From Deltaproteobacteria bacterium Ga0077550 (GTDB taxonomy: Bacteria; Myxococcota_A; Polyangia; Nannocystales; Nannocystaceae): 62,645 nt of DNA. Below the pieces are notes generated by a model that saw nothing but the letters and a program-made list of their open reading frames with translations, did no database searches and was not told the origin of the DNA. The translations under genes and the position numbers were made by a program. Positions 60,535 through 62,645 of the stretch are shown here, piece by piece. The DNA lies in assembly GCA_001464385.1 (NCBI GenBank), contig LNFB01000299.1:1-62645 (forward strand). Reading direction: 5' to 3'. The first letter of the stretch is position 1; each line of letters begins with the position of its first letter.

Positions 60535-62645
60535 ATGAACTCACTTCGGCCTCATCGCGCGCCCGCACCCCGCGGCGTCACTGCCCTGCGCCGCGGCCCG
60601 TGGTCGCGTGCGTCGGCGTTCATCGGCCTGCTCGCGCTCGGCGTCGCGTGGGCCTCCGACGCGGCCGCGTCCGACGTGGCAGCCGCGACGCGGCCGTCGG
60701 CGATCATCGGTGGTGGGCCGTCGTCGCCGTGCGCGTGGCCGTCGACGGTGTTCCTCGAGAACTGCACCGGCACGCTGATCCACCCCGAGATCGTGATGTA
60801 CGCGGCGCATTGCAGCGCCGAGATCGAGCGGGTGTGGTTCGCCGAGGACGTGAGCGACGGTGCTGTCTCGTCCGGGGGCGGATTCGAGGTCGCGACCGAG
60901 TACTGCATGATCAACCCCGAGAAGGCGGAGGTCACGGAGATCGGCCCCGAGCGCGCGGCCGACTTCGCGTTCTGCAAGCTCGCGCGGCCCGTGTTCGAGG
61001 TGCCGATCGTGCCGCCGGTCATCGGCTGCGAGGAGACGATCCTGACGCCCGGGCGCGACGTGACGCTGGTCGGCTTCGGGGAGACCGACCAGGACACGTT
61101 CGCGGTGAAGTACGAGGTGCCGACGGTCCTGCACTACATCGACGAGTGGGGCGCGGCGATCATCGGGGGCGAGGGGCGCAGCCCGTGTGCGGGCGACTCG
61201 GGCGGGCCGGCGTTCGTGCAGCTGCCCGACGGGAGCTGGAGGGTGTTCGGGATCGTCTCGGGTCCGAACGTCGGCAACTGCGGCGACACGATGTGGTTCG
61301 CGACGACGATGCGCGCGGTGCCGTTCATCGAGCAGAAGAGCGGCATCGACGTGACGCCGTGCCACTACGCCACGGGGGAGTGGAACCCGAGCCCGAGCTG
61401 TCGCGCGTTCCCGCTCGCGCCCGGCGACGGCGCGGGCGCGTCGTGGGCCGATGGTTGCGCGGGCGGGCCGACGTCGTCGTGGGGCGAGGCGTGCGGGCCT
61501 GCGTACGACGGCTTCGAGGATGGGATCGCGCCCACCTCGCGCGTGACGGCACCCGAGGATCGGGTGCGCCTGGACACCGCGCCGGGCGAGGGTGGAGTGG
61601 AGATCACGATCGACGCCGAGGCGGCCGATGCGGGAAGCGGCGTGGCCACGGTGTCGCTCGTGATCGATGGTGACGCCGTCGAGGGCGGGACGCTGCGCAA
61701 TCCGCCGTGGCAGTGGACGGTGCAGCTGCCGCGGGGTGTGTGGGAGATCCGGGCGAGCGCGCGCGACTGGGTCGGCAATGATGGGCTGTCGGCCGCGATC
61801 GTCGTGGGCGTGGACGAGGATCCGCCGCCGCCGCCCGAGGCGTCGACGAGCACGGGTGTCGTCGACGACGGTGGCGTGGACTCGAGCGGCGGAGTTGCGG
61901 GCTCGAGTGGCGTGGCGGACGAGAGCAGCGGCGCCGCGGGGAGCGTCGGCGCGGACGAGGGCTCGAGCGCGCCGGGCTGCGGGTGCACGGCGACGGGCCG
62001 CGGGGGCGGGTGGTTCGTCGCGGGCGTCGTCGTGTTGGCGTGGCGTCGGCGGCGGGCGGGCCTCGTCGGCCTCGTGCTCGCGGCGTGCTCGGACGACGGG
62101 GCGCAGGCGCCTGGATCCGACAGCTCGGGTGCTGCGGTGCCGGCGGGATCGTCGGGGGTCGACCCGGTGACGGGCAGCAGCAGCAGCGGCGACGTCGGCG
62201 ACAGCAGCAGCAGCACCACCACGGGGGAGGCCGGGTCGAGCGGCGAGGGACCGAGCTGTCGCGCCGGCGCGCTCGATTGCTCGTGCACGGCGGAGTTCCG
62301 CTGCGACGCCGATCTCGGCTGTCTCCTCGACACCTGCGTGCCGTGCCCCGCGGGCACGTTCGCCTGCCCGTGCGACGTCGCAGAAGGGGGCGAGGAGGTC
62401 TGCGGTGACGGGCTCGCGTGCTTCGCAGGCCTGTGCGCCGCGCCCGAGCCCTGCCCGTTCCCGATGGACGGAATCTGCGACGAGCCCCGGGCCGGCGGCG
62501 GATGTCAGCCCGGCACGGATGCGTTCGACTGCTGCGCGGCGGTGCCCGGCGTGTGCGAGGAGGCGAGCGCGGGCGGGGAGTGCCCGGAGGGCTCGGATCC
62601 CGCGGACTGCGAGGGTGGCAGCACGGGCGGGACCACCGAGGGCGA
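60535..62645 (+). CDS. exported trypsin-like serine protease, running in frame into a lipoprotein (open at window edge)
   Basis: ORF open from ATG 60535 to the right edge (703 codons), preceded by a weak GAG before the ATG. Signal peptide about 25-46. The protease domain shows IIGG (57-60), YAAHC with the catalytic His (92), ADFAF with Asp (143) and CAGDSGGP with Ser (222), so the catalytic triad of the chymotrypsin family is complete. A Cys-containing extension and an Ig-like region (about 330-430) follow, then a Ser/Gly linker and a MYXO-CTERM-like tail (GCGC near residue 481, hydrophobic stretch, WRRRR). No stop codon follows; the frame continues directly as AGLVGLVLAACSDDG and a Cys-rich region. 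See the separate entry. Confidence 0.85.
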   Translation, partial: MNSLRPHRAPAPRGVTALRRGPWSRASAFIGLLALGVAWASDAAASDVAAATRPSAIIGGGPSSPCAWPSTVFLENCTGTLIHPEIVMYAAHCSAEIERVWFAEDVSDGAVSSGGGFEVATEYCMINPEKAEVTEIGPERAADFAFCKLARPVFEVPIVPPVIGCEETILTPGRDVTLVGFGETDQDTFAVKYEVPTVLHYIDEWGAAIIGGEGRSPCAGDSGGPAFVQLPDGSWRVFGIVSGPNVGNCGDTMWFATTMRAVPFIEQKSGIDVTPCHYATGEWNPSPSCRAFPLAPGDGAGASWADGCAGGPTSSWGEACGPAYDGFEDGIAPTSRVTAPEDRVRLDTAPGEGGVEITIDAEAADAGSGVATVSLVIDGDAVEGGTLRNPPWQWTVQLPRGVWEIRASARDWVGNDGLSAAIVVGVDEDPPPPPEASTSTGVVDDGGVDSSGGVAGSSGVADESSGAAGSVGADEGSSAPGCGCTATGRGGGWFVAGVVVLAWRRRRAGLVGLVLAACSDDGAQAPGSDSSGAAVPAGSSGVDPVTGSSSSGDVGDSSSSTTTGEAGSSGEGPSCRAGALDCSCTAEFRCDADLGCLLDTCVPCPAGTFACPCDVAEGGEEVCGDGLACFAGLCAAPEPCPFPMDGICDEPRAGGGCQPGTDAFDCCAAVPGVCEEASAGGECPEGSDPADCEGGSTGGTTEG
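62032..62645 (+). other. lipoprotein module in frame with the protease tail (partial)
   Basis: From GTG 62032 or TTG 62035 the frame reads LAWRRRRAGLVGLVLAAC, an ideal lipoprotein signal (basic n-region, hydrophobic core, lipobox LAAC), followed by the Ser/Gly/Thr linker and Cys-rich modules typical of this genome (CRAGALDCSCTAEFRC, CPAGTFACPC, CGDGLACFAGLC). Its end lies outside the window. It is probably a separate gene start that lost, or never had, an upstream stop codon. The same Arg residues would serve as the protease's C-terminal positive tail and the lipoprotein's n-region. Confidence 0.6.

Noticed and set aside
57488..60538. Open frame of about 1000 codons on the plus strand opposite the phosphodiester glycosidase.
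   Set aside because: Pure Arg/Ala/Val composition with repeats mirroring the propeller repeats of the real gene; no domain.

Overview
The window looks like a chromosomal stretch of a myxobacterium, most likely of the Nannocystis / Plesiocystis group (Myxococcota). The evidence is very high GC content, three exported proteins ending in a GCGC + hydrophobic + Arg cluster tail (MYXO-CTERM type), about twenty lipoproteins whose lipobox Cys is followed by long Ser/Thr/Gly/Asp linkers, a Ser/Thr kinase fused to TPRs, and the myxobacterial Cys-rich repeat (CGDG..GEECDDGN). I see no rRNA, tRNA, CRISPR array, phage or insertion sequence. Coding density is high and gaps are short; the only gap above 300 bp is 17621-18032.

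Layout. 1-9010: housekeeping and enzyme genes (DUF1269-like and TspO-like membrane proteins, an endonuclease/exonuclease/phosphatase lipoprotein, a SprT-like/DUF2786 protein, an Uma2 nuclease, an exported PGRP-type amidase, paired small membrane proteins, a GST-like protein and an SDR). 9146-17199 (+): an exported, partly haem-containing cluster of lipoproteins, two tandem di-haem peroxidase-like (DHOR) genes and a propeller lipoprotein, the last three coupled by overlapping stop/start codons. The first DHOR gene carries a one-base frameshift. 17210-24482 (-): a STAS-like gene, a Ser/Thr kinase with TPRs, a DUF1592-type CxxCH lipoprotein and a Tat-exported DUF1552 protein. The last three are coupled by ATGA overlaps, and a second STAS-like paralogue lies downstream.

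24490-35643: mostly secreted proteins, namely an alpha/beta hydrolase, a Cys-ladder repeat lipoprotein, a CBM48-like/esterase lipoprotein, a tiny Cys/His lipoprotein, an M23 peptidase, two parallel beta-helix lipoproteins and a SIMPL protein. 35751-42186: cytosolic metabolism and regulation (5-formyl-THF cyclo-ligase, molybdopterin oxidoreductase, AraC/GyrI regulator, VOC protein, lone MazF/PemK, second Uma2). 42246-52660: a giant VIT/VWA lipoprotein with a duplicated C-terminal domain, an epimerase, an LVIVD-propeller lipoprotein behind a 5'-nucleotidase, and a DUF4397 lipoprotein. 52688-62645: an unrecognised lipoprotein, a sigma-factor operon with a membrane partner and a probable outer-membrane protein, a phosphodiester glycosidase on a seven-repeat propeller, and an exported trypsin-like protease that runs in frame, without a stop, into a second lipoprotein at the right edge.

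The most general regulatory signal is a TANNNT (-10-like) hexamer ending only 6-12 nt before the start codon of about twenty genes, with no ribosome-binding site in most. This suggests widespread leaderless or near-leaderless transcription. It also settles several GTG/TTG starts (1575, 23982, 29374, 40289). Other genes (11094, 29012, 41575, 51107, 57853) have classical purine-rich ribosome-binding sites.
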